The translations under genes were made by a program, and so were the position numbers. The notes beneath the pieces are model-generated. The model did not search any database. It saw nothing but the letters and a program-made list of their open reading frames with translations, and had not been told where the DNA came from. A stretch of DNA of 7,955 nucleotides from an uncultured Oscillospiraceae bacterium (GTDB lineage: Bacteria; Bacillota; Clostridia; Oscillospirales; Acutalibacteraceae). This document shows positions 1 to 6,734 of this stretch, in pieces. Location of the stretch: positions 1-7,955 of the forward strand of contig CAUDRD010000062.1 of the NCBI GenBank assembly GCA_958451705.1. Direction: 5' to 3'. The stretch's first letter is position 1, and every line of letters begins with the position of its first letter.

Positions 1-1215
1 AAGGATTTTACAAACAAGGTAACAGAAAGAGCAATCGGCGCCCAGGTTATGGAAAGCCTCACTCCGGCGCAGATGGTAATAAAAATAGTTAACGAAGAGC
101 TTACCCAGCTTATGGGTGGCACCCGTTCAAGGCTTGCCTGTGCTCCTCATCCGCCTACAATCGTTATGATGTGCGGCCTTCAGGGTTCAGGTAAAACCAC
201 CCACAGCGCAAAGCTTGCCCTTATGCTTAAAAATCAGGGCAACAGACCTCTTCTTGTAGCCTGCGACGTTTACCGTCCGGCGGCTATTAAACAGCTTCAG
301 GTTGTAGGTGAAAAAGCGGGAGTTCCCGTTTTTGAAATGGGTCAGATCGACCCAGTCATAATCGCTAAAGAGGCTGTAAAGCTTGCAAAAGATAAAGGCT
401 ACGATTATGTTTTTCTCGATACGGCAGGACGTCTTCACATTGATGAAGAGCTAATGACGGAGCTTAAAAACATAAAGAGTGAAGTAAAGCCTCACGAAAT
501 TCTACTTGTAGTTGACTCCATGACCGGTCAGGATGCGGTCAATGTTGCGGCATCCTTTGATGAGGCTCTTGGTATAGACGGACTTATTCTCACAAAGCTT
601 GACGGTGATACACGAGGCGGTGCAGCCCTTTCCGCAAGAGCCGTAACGGGCAAACCCATAAAGTTTGTAGGTGTCGGCGAAAAGCTGGGTGATCTGGATG
701 TCTTTCACCCTGAGCGTATGGCTTCGAGAATCCTCGGTATGGGCGATGTGCTTTCACTTATTGAAAAAGCGGAGCAGACCCTTGATGAGAAAAAAGCCGC
801 TGAACTTGAAGAAAAGCTCAAAAAGAATAAGTTTGATATGAACGATCTTCTTGACCAGCTTCAGCAGGTTAAGAAAATGGGTTCAATAAAAGATATTCTC
901 GGTATGATTCCCGGAATGGGCAAAAAGCTTGACAATGTGGATATCGACGAAAGGCAGTTCGATAAAACAAGAGCTATTATCCTTTCAATGACTCCCACAG
1001 AGAGAGCAAAGCCGGAAATCATAAATCCCTCAAGAAAGCGCAGAATTGCCGCAGGCTGCGGAATGCAGGTTGAGGATGTCAATAAGCTCCTTGCCCAGCA
1101 CCGCCAGATGCAGAAGATGTTTAAACAGTTTTCCGGCAAGGGAAGCAAGCGCAAAATGCGCCGAATGGGCATGGGCATGCCGGGAGGAATGCCCGGCGGA
1201 TTCCCGGGATTTTAA
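1..1215 (+). CDS. ffh: Signal recognition particle protein Ffh (GTPase), 5'-truncated by window edge
   Basis: SRP54-family GTPase that binds 4.5S/6S SRP RNA and signal sequences of nascent membrane proteins and delivers ribosomes to the receptor FtsY. The frame is open from base 1, giving 404 visible codons. The ATG at 49 is internal, because the 16 codons before it still match the family N domain (VTERAIG, then ESLTPAQ). About 50-60 N-terminal residues are missing compared with the usual length of about 440-450. Counting from the first visible codon: P-loop GLQGSGKTT at 59-67, DTAGR at 140-144, TKLDGD with RGGAA at 198-208, and a methionine-rich M domain from about 260, including the RNA-binding SRKRRIA at 344-350. 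The tail is Gly/Met/Pro-rich and ends in FPGF, as in other Ffh proteins. All key motifs are intact. In Firmicutes ylxM usually lies just upstream, outside this window. Identification is essentially certain. Confidence 0.98.
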   Translation, partial: KDFTNKVTERAIGAQVMESLTPAQMVIKIVNEELTQLMGGTRSRLACAPHPPTIVMMCGLQGSGKTTHSAKLALMLKNQGNRPLLVACDVYRPAAIKQLQVVGEKAGVPVFEMGQIDPVIIAKEAVKLAKDKGYDYVFLDTAGRLHIDEELMTELKNIKSEVKPHEILLVVDSMTGQDAVNVAASFDEALGIDGLILTKLDGDTRGGAALSARAVTGKPIKFVGVGEKLGDLDVFHPERMASRILGMGDVLSLIEKAEQTLDEKKAAELEEKLKKNKFDMNDLLDQLQQVKKMGSIKDILGMIPGMGKKLDNVDIDERQFDKTRAIILSMTPTERAKPEIINPSRKRRIAAGCGMQVEDVNKLLAQHRQMQKMFKQFSGKGSKRKMRRMGMGMPGGMPGGFPGF

Positions 1216-1294
1216 TTTAAGCATTCAACACGCAAAGCAATGGTAAAATCCATCCACAGCGTGATGATAAAATAAAAACATATAAAAATATTTT

Positions 1295-1300
1295 GGAGGA
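1295..1300 (+). promoter_or_regulatory. Ribosome binding site of rpsP
   Basis: GGAGGA lies 8 nt before the ATG at 1309 and fixes the rpsP start. The 93-nt ffh-rpsP gap is AT-rich near this site. No convincing terminator or promoter is seen in it, so rpsP may be read from the ffh transcript. Confidence 0.85.
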
Positions 1301-1308
1301 ATTTAATC

Positions 1309-1554
1309 ATGGCAGTAAAAATCAGACTTCGCCGTATGGGCGCAAAGAAGGCACCTTTCTATCGTGTAGTTGTAGCAGATTCAAGATATCCCCGTGACGG
1401 CCGTTTCATCGAGGAAATCGGTTACTATGATCCCATGGAGAACCCCGCAGTTGTAAAGATTGACGCTGAGAAGGCAGCAAAATGGATTGCTAACGGCGCA
1501 CAGCCCACCGATACAGTTAAGGATCTCTTCAAGAAGAACGGCATCATTAAATAA
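1309..1554 (+). CDS. rpsP: 30S ribosomal protein S16
   Basis: Small-subunit ribosomal protein that binds 16S rRNA and helps assembly of the 30S body. The 81-residue product is the normal size for bacterial S16. It opens with MAVKIRLRRMG and continues with the family pattern PFYRVVVADSR, then RDGRFIEEIGYYDP (about residues 17-42). The C-terminal part (from about residue 50) carries the expected KAAKWIANGAQPTDTVKDL-type sequence. The start is set by a GGAGGA site 8 nt upstream. It lies 93 nt after ffh and 20 nt before khpA, matching the conserved Firmicute order ffh-rpsP-khpA-rimM-trmD. Nothing odd is seen. Confidence 0.98.
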   Translation: MAVKIRLRRMGAKKAPFYRVVVADSRYPRDGRFIEEIGYYDPMENPAVVKIDAEKAAKWIANGAQPTDTVKDLFKKNGIIK

Positions 1555-1558
1555 GTTT

Positions 1559-1565
1559 GAAGGAG
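1559..1565 (+). promoter_or_regulatory. Ribosome binding site that fixes the khpA start
   Basis: GAAGGAG lies 9 nt before the ATG at 1575. An in-frame TTG at 1557 sits two bases upstream of this site and has no ribosome binding site of its own, so the ATG at 1575 is the better start. Confidence 0.85.
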
Positions 1566-1574
1566 CCGTTTGTA

Positions 1575-1808
1575 ATGAAAGAGTTACTTGTAAAAGTGGC
1601 GCAGGGTCTTGTGGAAAATCCCGAGGCTGTCAGCGTAGATGTTGATGAACCCAACGCAGAGGGAGTAACAGTTTATCATCTTCACGTTTCCCAGGAGGAA
1701 ATGGGCAGAGTTATCGGTCGTCAGGGCAGAATTGCCAAGGCTATCCGTGTTGTTATGCGTGCGGCAGCAAGCCGTACAGGGGATAAAATCTCCGTTGAGA
1801 TAGACTGA
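1575..1808 (+). CDS. khpA: KH-domain RNA-binding protein KhpA (YlqC/UPF0109 family)
   Basis: Small cytoplasmic KH-domain protein. In Gram-positive bacteria the family binds RNA, often with KhpB/Jag, and has been linked to cell elongation and division; that role is family knowledge, not visible here. From the ATG at 1575 the product is 77 residues, the usual size. It shows the type II KH pattern: an N-terminal helix (KELLVKVAQGLVENP), beta strands around VTVYHLHV, and the GxxG RNA-contact loop in VIGRQGR (about residues 46-52), followed by the helix AKAIRVVMRAAA. An in-frame TTG 18 nt upstream would add six residues but overlaps the ribosome binding site. The gene follows rpsP by 20 nt, so the two are probably co-transcribed, and it ends before a strong terminator. 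Confidence 0.95.
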   Translation: MKELLVKVAQGLVENPEAVSVDVDEPNAEGVTVYHLHVSQEEMGRVIGRQGRIAKAIRVVMRAAASRTGDKISVEID

Positions 1809-1816
1809 TTTTTCTC

Positions 1817-1908
1817 TTATATAATAACATCAGAACAGAGTCTGTATCTAATTTAGTATACAGACTCTGTTTTTGTTGTTTTTTGTTTATGGTAATGTTA
1901 TTATATAA
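1817..1908. repeat. Outer 14-bp inverted repeat flanking the khpA terminator
   Basis: TTATATAATAACAT at 1817-1830 is exactly complementary to ATGTTATTATATAA at 1895-1908. The arms enclose the terminator hairpin asymmetrically, with 3 nt on the left and 23 nt on the right. The arms are very AT-rich (13 of 14 pairs are A-T), so chance is possible. No flanking target-site duplication is seen. Confidence 0.6.
1834..1888 (+). terminator. Intrinsic terminator after khpA
   Basis: A perfect 14-bp stem (1834-1847 with 1858-1871, AACAGAGTCTGTAT and its complement) closes a 10-nt loop and runs straight into a T-rich tract (1871-1888, with short G interruptions). This is a textbook intrinsic terminator 25 nt after the khpA stop. 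It separates the ffh/rpsP/khpA transcript from rimM/trmD. Confidence 0.92.
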
Positions 1909-1909
1909 T
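1883..1909 (+). promoter_or_regulatory. Putative sigma-A promoter for the rimM-trmD cluster
   Basis: A perfect TATAAT at 1904-1909 lies 30 nt before the rimM ATG, which would give a leader of about 24 nt. The -35 is poor: TTGTTT at 1883-1888 with a short 15-nt spacer, or TTTTGT at 1881-1886 with 17 nt. A promoter is expected here because a strong terminator lies immediately upstream. The -10 box overlaps the right arm of the outer inverted repeat. Confidence 0.45.
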
Positions 1910-1939
1910 GTAAAGTCCTGTTAAAAGGAGGCGCTTAGT

Positions 1940-2458
1940 ATGGTTAAAAAATATCTCGAGGTGGGACAGGTTGTAGGTACCCACGGCGTCAGGGGAGAAA
2001 TGCGAGTAAATCCCTGGTGCGATTCTCCGGAGTTTATGAAGCAGTTTAAATATTTTTATTTAAGTAAAGAGGGTGAGGAGCCTTTAAAGGTAATTTCATG
2101 CCGTCCTCACGGAAATATAGCCCTTTTAAAAGTAGAGGGAATAGATTCAATTGAAGCAGTAAATAAAATCATGCGTAAAGTGCTGTATATGGACAGAGCC
2201 GAAGCAAATTTAAATGAGGGCGAAAACTTTATACAGGATCTTATTGACTGCACCGTTTTTGATGCCGATACGGGTATTATTTACGGAAAGCTCACCGATG
2301 TTATGGAAACGGGAGCTAACGACGTTTGGCAGATAACCGACGACAGCGGCAGAGAATATTTGATTCCCGCAATAAAAGAGGTTATTGCCGAAACAGACGT
2401 TGAAAATGGTATAATCAAAATAAGACCCATGAAAGGAATTTTTGACGATGCGCATTGA
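1940..2458 (+). CDS. rimM: 16S rRNA processing / 30S maturation factor RimM
   Basis: Cytoplasmic assembly factor for the 30S head that binds S19 during maturation of the 3' domain of 16S rRNA. The product has 172 residues, normal for the family. The N-terminal RimM domain carries the signature VVGTHGVRGEMRV (about residues 11-23) and the ALLKVEGIDSIEAV stretch (61-74). A PRC-barrel-like C-terminal half starts near 96 (NFIQDLIDCTVF), with TGANDVW at 124-130 and LIPAIKEVI at 141-149. The ATG is set by AAAAGGAGG (1923-1931) at 8-nt spacing. The stop overlaps the trmD start by 11 nt, which suggests translational coupling. Pairing of rimM with trmD is standard in bacteria. Confidence 0.97.
   Translation: MVKKYLEVGQVVGTHGVRGEMRVNPWCDSPEFMKQFKYFYLSKEGEEPLKVISCRPHGNIALLKVEGIDSIEAVNKIMRKVLYMDRAEANLNEGENFIQDLIDCTVFDADTGIIYGKLTDVMETGANDVWQITDDSGREYLIPAIKEVIAETDVENGIIKIRPMKGIFDDAH
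2431..2438 (+). promoter_or_regulatory. Ribosome binding site that fixes the trmD start
   Basis: GAAAGGAA, inside the 3' end of rimM, lies 9 nt before the ATG at 2448. An in-frame TTG at 2442 is too close (3 nt). The ATG also gives the family-typical N-terminus MRIDILTLFP. Confidence 0.75.
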
Positions 2459-3209
2459 CATTCTCACTCTTTTTCCCCAGATGTGCGAAAACGTTCTTAA
2501 AGAGAGCATAATAGGCAGGGCAAGAGAAAGGGGACTTATTGAGATAAACTGCCGTGATATAAGGGAGTACACTGCCGATAAACATCGCCGTGTTGACGAT
2601 ACCCCCTATGGCGGAGGAATGGGAATGGTTATGCAGACCCAGCCCATATACGACTGCTTCAAGGCTCTTTGTGAAGATTCCGGAAGACGTCCCCATCTTA
2701 TATATATGTCTCCTCAGGGAAAGACCCTTACTCAGAAACGGGCAATCGAGCTTTCTGGGATGGAGCATATAGCTCTCCTTTGCGGACACTATGAAGGCGT
2801 TGACGAAAGGGTTATTGAAGAGATAGTTGATGAGGAAATCTCCATAGGGGACTATGTTCTTACGGGGGGAGAGCTTCCCGCCTTAGTTCTTGCGGACTGT
2901 GTGGTGAGAATGATTCCCGGTGTTCTTTCAGGAGAAGAAGCTTTTACAAACGAAAGCCATTTTTCTTCCCTTTTGGAATACCCACAGTATACAAGACCTG
3001 TTCAGTGGAAGGGCAGAGAGGTTCCCGAAGTGCTCCTTTCAGGCCACCATGCAAATATCGAAAAGTGGCGCAGAGAGCAGTCATTAAAGAGAACACTTGA
3101 AAAAAGACCTGAAATGCTCAAAAAAGCCGAGCTTACAAAGGAAGATAAAAAATATCTTCATAAGCTTATGGAAGAGAGAGAAAAGGAAAAAAATCAGGAG
3201 GAGGAATAA
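2448..3209 (+). CDS. trmD: tRNA (guanine-37-N1)-methyltransferase TrmD
   Basis: SPOUT-class enzyme that transfers a methyl group from SAM to N1 of G37 in tRNAs with G36, preventing +1 frameshifts; SAH is the by-product. Starting at the ATG at 2448 the product is 253 residues, a normal length. The trefoil-knot SAM site is present: GGGMGMV (55-61), CGHYEGVDER (112-121) and SIGDYVLTGGELPA (132-145). The linker and C-terminal tRNA-binding part shows LLEYPQYTRP (175-184) and LLSGHHANIEKWR (196-208). The catalytic Asp of the family (in an EDSF context, near residue 169) appears as Glu169 in an NESHF context. The tail is highly charged. It overlaps rimM by 11 nt, and the next gene starts 2 nt after its stop. 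The usual downstream rplS is absent here. Confidence 0.97.
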   Translation: MRIDILTLFPQMCENVLKESIIGRARERGLIEINCRDIREYTADKHRRVDDTPYGGGMGMVMQTQPIYDCFKALCEDSGRRPHLIYMSPQGKTLTQKRAIELSGMEHIALLCGHYEGVDERVIEEIVDEEISIGDYVLTGGELPALVLADCVVRMIPGVLSGEEAFTNESHFSSLLEYPQYTRPVQWKGREVPEVLLSGHHANIEKWRREQSLKRTLEKRPEMLKKAELTKEDKKYLHKLMEEREKEKNQEEE

Positions 3210-3211
3210 AC

Positions 3212-4156
3212 GTGCCTGCATTTTCAACTCACTATATTTTTTCTGATGAAATGATGGATACAATACGCCAAAGAGCCAAGGAAGTAAATATAGACGAGCG
3301 TGCTGTAATTTACGGAACACAAGGACCTGATTTTCTGTTTTTTCACAGACTGCTTCCCAATATGCCGGGAAAAAGTCTCATGGGCACAGGCTCTGCAATA
3401 CATAGAAGTGACCCGGCAAAGCTCTTTTCGGCAATGGCTGAGTATCTTATAAACGGCGAAAATTATGACCGTAATACAGTAATCTCATATTTTTGCGGAT
3501 TTATCTGTCACTATGCCCTTGACAGAAGCGTTCACCCCTTTATCTACTGGGCAATGGAGGACATAAAGCAAAAAGAGCACATAACTTATCATCCCTTTGT
3601 TCTCCATAACAGAATAGAATTTAATATTGATATGATTCTCCTTAAGGAGAAGAGAAATATAGAAAACACCCTTAAATTTTCTACGAAAGCTCTTTTGTCC
3701 GATGACCCGCTGCTTATAAGAAATATGGCAAGGGCGGCAGCTTATGCTTTTTCTGTAACACTTAAAAGCAAATGCAGCGAGGAGAAATTCCAGCAGGCTT
3801 TCCGTGATTTTCGCTATATGCAGGGAGTTATAAACAGCGGCAGCAAGAGAAGAAATGATTTTCTTAAAGCTATACAGCTTCCCCTTTATCCTGTAATAGG
3901 CCCCGGAGTTACGGCCATGATGCTTCAGGAAAAGGCGGATGAAAAATATGATTATATGAACAGAGAAAAAAGGGAATGGTACTATCCGGCGGATAAGACA
4001 ATTAAGCTAAATAAAAGCGTATATGAGCTTTTTGATGAAGCTAAACAGGATGCTGCGGATATGATTTCAGGATTTATGAATATCCTTGAGGGAAAGGCGA
4101 ACTCTTCCAAGGTTTTCGGACATCGCTCTTTTCTTACAGGAACAGATGTATGCTGA
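3212..4156 (+). CDS. Zinc-dependent phospholipase C-fold protein (Zn_dep_PLPC family), probably cytoplasmic
   Basis: The 314-residue protein resembles the zinc-dependent phospholipase C family (Bacillus cereus PLC fold). Likely metal ligands run in the family order: H7 (STHYIF), D40 (GPDF), H64, then H100-x3-D104 and H108 (CHYALDRSVHP), and H132-x3-E136 (HNRIE). The H-x3-D and H-x3-E spacings agree with the B. cereus enzyme as I recall it. No signal peptide or membrane segment is seen, and there is no N-terminal Trp of the kind that ligates zinc in the secreted enzymes. A cytoplasmic hydrolase with another substrate is therefore possible. After about residue 190 there is a charged helical C-terminal part that I do not recognise. 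The GTG start at 3212 follows AGGAGGAGGA (3196-3205) by 6 nt. It begins 2 nt after trmD and ends 15 nt before luxS, so it is almost surely in their operon. Substrate unknown. Confidence 0.8.
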   Translation: MPAFSTHYIFSDEMMDTIRQRAKEVNIDERAVIYGTQGPDFLFFHRLLPNMPGKSLMGTGSAIHRSDPAKLFSAMAEYLINGENYDRNTVISYFCGFICHYALDRSVHPFIYWAMEDIKQKEHITYHPFVLHNRIEFNIDMILLKEKRNIENTLKFSTKALLSDDPLLIRNMARAAAYAFSVTLKSKCSEEKFQQAFRDFRYMQGVINSGSKRRNDFLKAIQLPLYPVIGPGVTAMMLQEKADEKYDYMNREKREWYYPADKTIKLNKSVYELFDEAKQDAADMISGFMNILEGKANSSKVFGHRSFLTGTDVC

Positions 4157-4171
4157 GAAAGGAAAAAGACA

Positions 4172-4633
4172 ATGGAAAAAATAGCGAGCTTTACAATCGA
4201 CCACACTATTCTTCAAAGGGGAATGTATATTTCACGAAAAGACGGCGATGTTATTACATATGACATAAGAACAAGAAGACCCAATATTCCTCCCTTTATG
4301 GAAAACGACGCCATGCACACAATTGAGCATCTTTTTGCGACATTTGTGAGAAATTCTGAGTTTTCGGAAAACGTAATCTACTTCGGACCTATGGGCTGCC
4401 GTACAGGATTTTATTTTCTTACAAGGGGAATGTCACACAGCGACGCCGTTGCCCTTACAAAGAGAGCTTTCAATTTTATTGCAGATTTTGAGGGAGAGAT
4501 TCCCGGCGCAACGGCTCGAGAGTGCGGAAACTATCTCGAACATAGCCTTGAGGGAGCAAAAAAAGAGGCGGAGGAAATGAAAAGGGTTTTAGCTGACTGG
4601 AATGAAGAAAAGCTGATTTATCCGGTAAAATAA
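4172..4633 (+). CDS. luxS: S-ribosylhomocysteine lyase LuxS
   Basis: Metalloenzyme of the activated methyl cycle that cleaves S-ribosylhomocysteine to homocysteine and DPD, the precursor of autoinducer-2. It works after the nucleosidase Pfs/MtnN, which is not in the window. The product is 153 residues (family about 150-170). Metal ligands are visible: H49 and H53 in HTIEH, and C118 in ECGNY. Catalytic residues Glu52 (same HTIEH) and Cys76 (GPMGCRTGFY) are intact, so the enzyme should be active. The HSLEGAK motif near the C-terminus also matches the family. The N-terminus (MEKIASFTIDHT) is shorter than in Bacillus LuxS. The ATG follows an AGAAAGGAAA site by about 8 nt. It sits 15 nt after the phospholipase-fold gene and is the last gene of this cluster. 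Confidence 0.95.
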   Translation: MEKIASFTIDHTILQRGMYISRKDGDVITYDIRTRRPNIPPFMENDAMHTIEHLFATFVRNSEFSENVIYFGPMGCRTGFYFLTRGMSHSDAVALTKRAFNFIADFEGEIPGATARECGNYLEHSLEGAKKEAEEMKRVLADWNEEKLIYPVK

Positions 4634-4636
4634 AAT

Positions 4637-4665
4637 CTGCAAAGTGTTTTACAACTTGTAGTTTT
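4637..4665 (+). terminator. Weak candidate terminator after luxS
   Basis: CTGCAAAGT (4637-4645) can pair with ACTTGTAG (4654-4661) with one bulge and one G-U pair, followed by only four Ts. It is in the right place, just after the luxS stop, but is weak, so some read-through into the next gene is plausible. Confidence 0.3.
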
Positions 4666-4721
4666 AGGCATTATATTTATCTGCATCAAAATTTCCGCTG
4701 ACATTAAATAGATGAATGCAC

Positions 4722-4750
4722 TTGTCTTTTTCGGTCAAAAAATGTATAAT
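4722..4750 (+). promoter_or_regulatory. Sigma-A promoter of the M23 peptidase gene
   Basis: TTGTCT (4722-4727) and a perfect TATAAT (4745-4750) are separated by exactly 17 nt. Transcription would start near 4757, giving a leader of about 68 nt before the TTG start at 4825. This placement also argues against the in-frame GTG at 4756 as a start codon. Confidence 0.8.
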
Positions 4751-4808
4751 AAAATGTGTTTATATATGTAAGAAATAAACTTTTGTTTTTTATAAATGTG
4801 TGTGGAAA

Positions 4809-4815
4809 GAGGAGG
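4809..4815 (+). promoter_or_regulatory. Ribosome binding site that sets a TTG start at 4825
   Basis: GAGGAGG lies 9 nt before TTG 4825. The only in-frame alternatives are TTG 4816 (directly abutting the site) and GTG 4756 (at the predicted transcription start, with no ribosome binding site). TTG 4825 is therefore the favoured start. Confidence 0.75.
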
Positions 4816-4824
4816 TTGTGCCCC

Positions 4825-6675
4825 TTGCTTAAATTTAGAAAACGTGACAGGGAAAAAGACAGACCGGAAGATGATGATAAAAATCTTGAAAATATAACCG
4901 ATGAACCTGAGCAGGAAAACGAGTCTGATATTGCGGAAGAAGACAGCGAAAACTTCGGGGGCGATTTAACTCTTTACAGTTTTGTGTATCTTTTAGGTGC
5001 TTACTGTATCAGAGTCGGCAAGAGGTTTTTTAAAGGCCTGCACCGTATAATAGTTAAACCTTTTAGATCAATTTATACTCTTGCCCGTATTTTTGTTATA
5101 GGTATTGACCATTTGTTTTTCAAATGGCTGCACCGCTTTATTGATGAGCTTCATTATATTAACGGAGAGGTAAAGTCAGCGTATGAAAATATGCGTGGCC
5201 TTTCAATAAAAAATGTAGGTCTTATTTGCTCTGTATTGCACCACTACATTAAAAAAGGTTTGAGCCGTCACAAGGCATTTATGCGTTCAGTAATGAGATT
5301 CATTATGCCTGTTGCAGGATTTGTCGTCCTTATGCTTACTGTTAATTACTGGAGCGGACGAACCTTTGCTTTGGAAATTCTGTATGGTAATGTAAGCCTC
5401 GGCTATGTTGCCGATGAAAATGTATATCTTGACGCTGAAAACCTTGCAAATGAAAGACTTAACCTTGGTGAATCGGAAAATGCGCAAGCACAGAAAACCG
5501 AGGTTTCCATTGAGAAGCCTACATATAAAATAAGGGTTGTTTCTAAAAACGAGCTTACAGATTCCTCGGCTTTGTGTGATGCTCTTATTGAAAATTCACA
5601 GAGCAACATAACAAATGCCTGCGGTATATATGTTGACGGTGAGTTTTTGTGTGCCGTTAAAAACGAAACCGATGCTACCAGTGTATTCGATGAAATATTA
5701 GAGGCAAATAAACCTGCCGACGGAGAGGGAATCGTAGGTTTCGTTGAGGATATAGAGTATGTTCAGGGACTTTACCCTGATAACGAAGAAACAATATGGG
5801 ACGCTGCAAAGCTGAAAGCCAAGCTCGCTACCAATAAAACGGAAGCAGTTTACCATACGGTTCAGGACGGTGACACCCTTTACGATATAGCACTTAAATA
5901 CGATACAACAATTGAGCAGCTTTACGCTATGAATCCGGATATGGGTGAAAACATCTATATGGGTGATAAAATTGTTGTTTCCATGGAAGTTAACTATGTA
6001 CGTGTTAAAGTTATGAAGACTGAGGTGCGTACAGAAGAGATACCCTATGAAACAGTTAAAACGGAATCCTCAAGTCTGTACAAGGGTACTCAGAGGGTAA
6101 AGACCGAAGGATCAAAAGGTCTTGCACAGATAACCGAATTGGTTTCATATGTTGACGGAGTCAGAATTTCAACGGAAGAAATAGAACGTGTAACTGTGCG
6201 TGAGCCTGTTGACCGTGAGATACTTGTTGGTACAAAGACACTTGCCGTAAGCGGCGGAGGCGGAACAATTACTCCCACAAGCGGAAGATTTGTATGGCCT
6301 GTTATCGGTCTTCACAGTATATCCCGTGGTTATGGCTACGCTTCAAGTGCTTACGCCAGTGGTTACCATACCGGTATTGATATAACCGGCGGTGGAGCTT
6401 ACGGCAGAACTATTGTGGCTGCCGACAGCGGAACAGTTGTTCAGGCTGGATGGAACGGAAGCTACGGCTATAGCGTAACTATTCAGCACAGCGGCGGAGT
6501 TAGAACTCTTTACGGACACTGTTCATCAGTTAACGTTTCAGTCGGACAGTATGTAGACCAAGGTCAGCCAATAGCACGAGTTGGTAATACCGGATACTCC
6601 TTCGGTGCACACCTTCACTTTGAAGTTATAGCCAACGGACGTAAAGTTAACCCGAACCCGTACCTTGGAAGATAA
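4825..6675 (+). CDS. Membrane-anchored LysM-G5-M23 peptidoglycan metallopeptidase
   Basis: Predicted cell-wall endopeptidase that cuts peptide cross-links in peptidoglycan, displayed outside the cell on a membrane anchor. From the TTG at 4825 it has 616 residues. In order: an acidic, charged N-terminus (to about 45); a basic/hydrophobic helical stretch (about 48-115); a transmembrane segment at about 159-176; an extracellular linker; LysM at about 343-386 (YHTVQDGDTLYDIA then IYMGDKIVV); G5 at about 389-471 (with the EEIPYET motif); a Gly/Thr-rich hinge; and a C-terminal M23 domain. M23 zinc ligands and catalytic residues are intact: H515 and D519 (HTGID), H565 (LYGH), and H596/H598 (HLHFE). 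There is no cleavable signal peptide; the protein looks like a type II membrane protein with an unusually long cytoplasmic part. The gene has its own promoter and terminator, so it is monocistronic. Such proteins act in wall remodelling, division or spore formation; which one cannot be told. Confidence 0.93.
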   Translation: MLKFRKRDREKDRPEDDDKNLENITDEPEQENESDIAEEDSENFGGDLTLYSFVYLLGAYCIRVGKRFFKGLHRIIVKPFRSIYTLARIFVIGIDHLFFKWLHRFIDELHYINGEVKSAYENMRGLSIKNVGLICSVLHHYIKKGLSRHKAFMRSVMRFIMPVAGFVVLMLTVNYWSGRTFALEILYGNVSLGYVADENVYLDAENLANERLNLGESENAQAQKTEVSIEKPTYKIRVVSKNELTDSSALCDALIENSQSNITNACGIYVDGEFLCAVKNETDATSVFDEILEANKPADGEGIVGFVEDIEYVQGLYPDNEETIWDAAKLKAKLATNKTEAVYHTVQDGDTLYDIALKYDTTIEQLYAMNPDMGENIYMGDKIVVSMEVNYVRVKVMKTEVRTEEIPYETVKTESSSLYKGTQRVKTEGSKGLAQITELVSYVDGVRISTEEIERVTVREPVDREILVGTKTLAVSGGGGTITPTSGRFVWPVIGLHSISRGYGYASSAYASGYHTGIDITGGGAYGRTIVAADSGTVVQAGWNGSYGYSVTIQHSGGVRTLYGHCSSVNVSVGQYVDQGQPIARVGNTGYSFGAHLHFEVIANGRKVNPNPYLGR

Positions 6676-6734
6676 AATTTGGCGGATTAAATTTACAAAC
6701 ATTTCACATACCGACTGGCAGTGAGGAGAAAAAT

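Noticed and set aside
1216..1294. Possible promoter or terminator between ffh and rpsP
   Set aside because: Only short A/T-rich boxes and a 4-bp ATGG/CCAT hairpin are present; no -35/-10 pair with good spacing and no T-tract.
2210..2789. Two minus-strand open frames of 120-124 codons over rimM and trmD
   Set aside because: Antisense to conserved genes, with no family resemblance and no start signals; these are shadow frames.
4634..4721. Riboswitch (for example SAM or SAH class) before the peptidase or after luxS
   Set aside because: The region is AT-rich, lacks conserved riboswitch core motifs or a multi-stem layout that I can recognise, and holds only a weak hairpin and then a plain sigma-A promoter.
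4758..4791. Hairpin GTTTAT/ATAAAC followed by a T-run in the peptidase leader, possible attenuator
   Set aside because: The stem is only 6 bp with a single G-C pair, in an AT-rich leader; it is too weak to call regulation.
4756..4824. Upstream GTG start giving a longer (639-residue) peptidase
   Set aside because: The GTG sits at the predicted transcription start, lacks a ribosome binding site, and the translated stretch covers the GAGGAGG site that serves the TTG at 4825.
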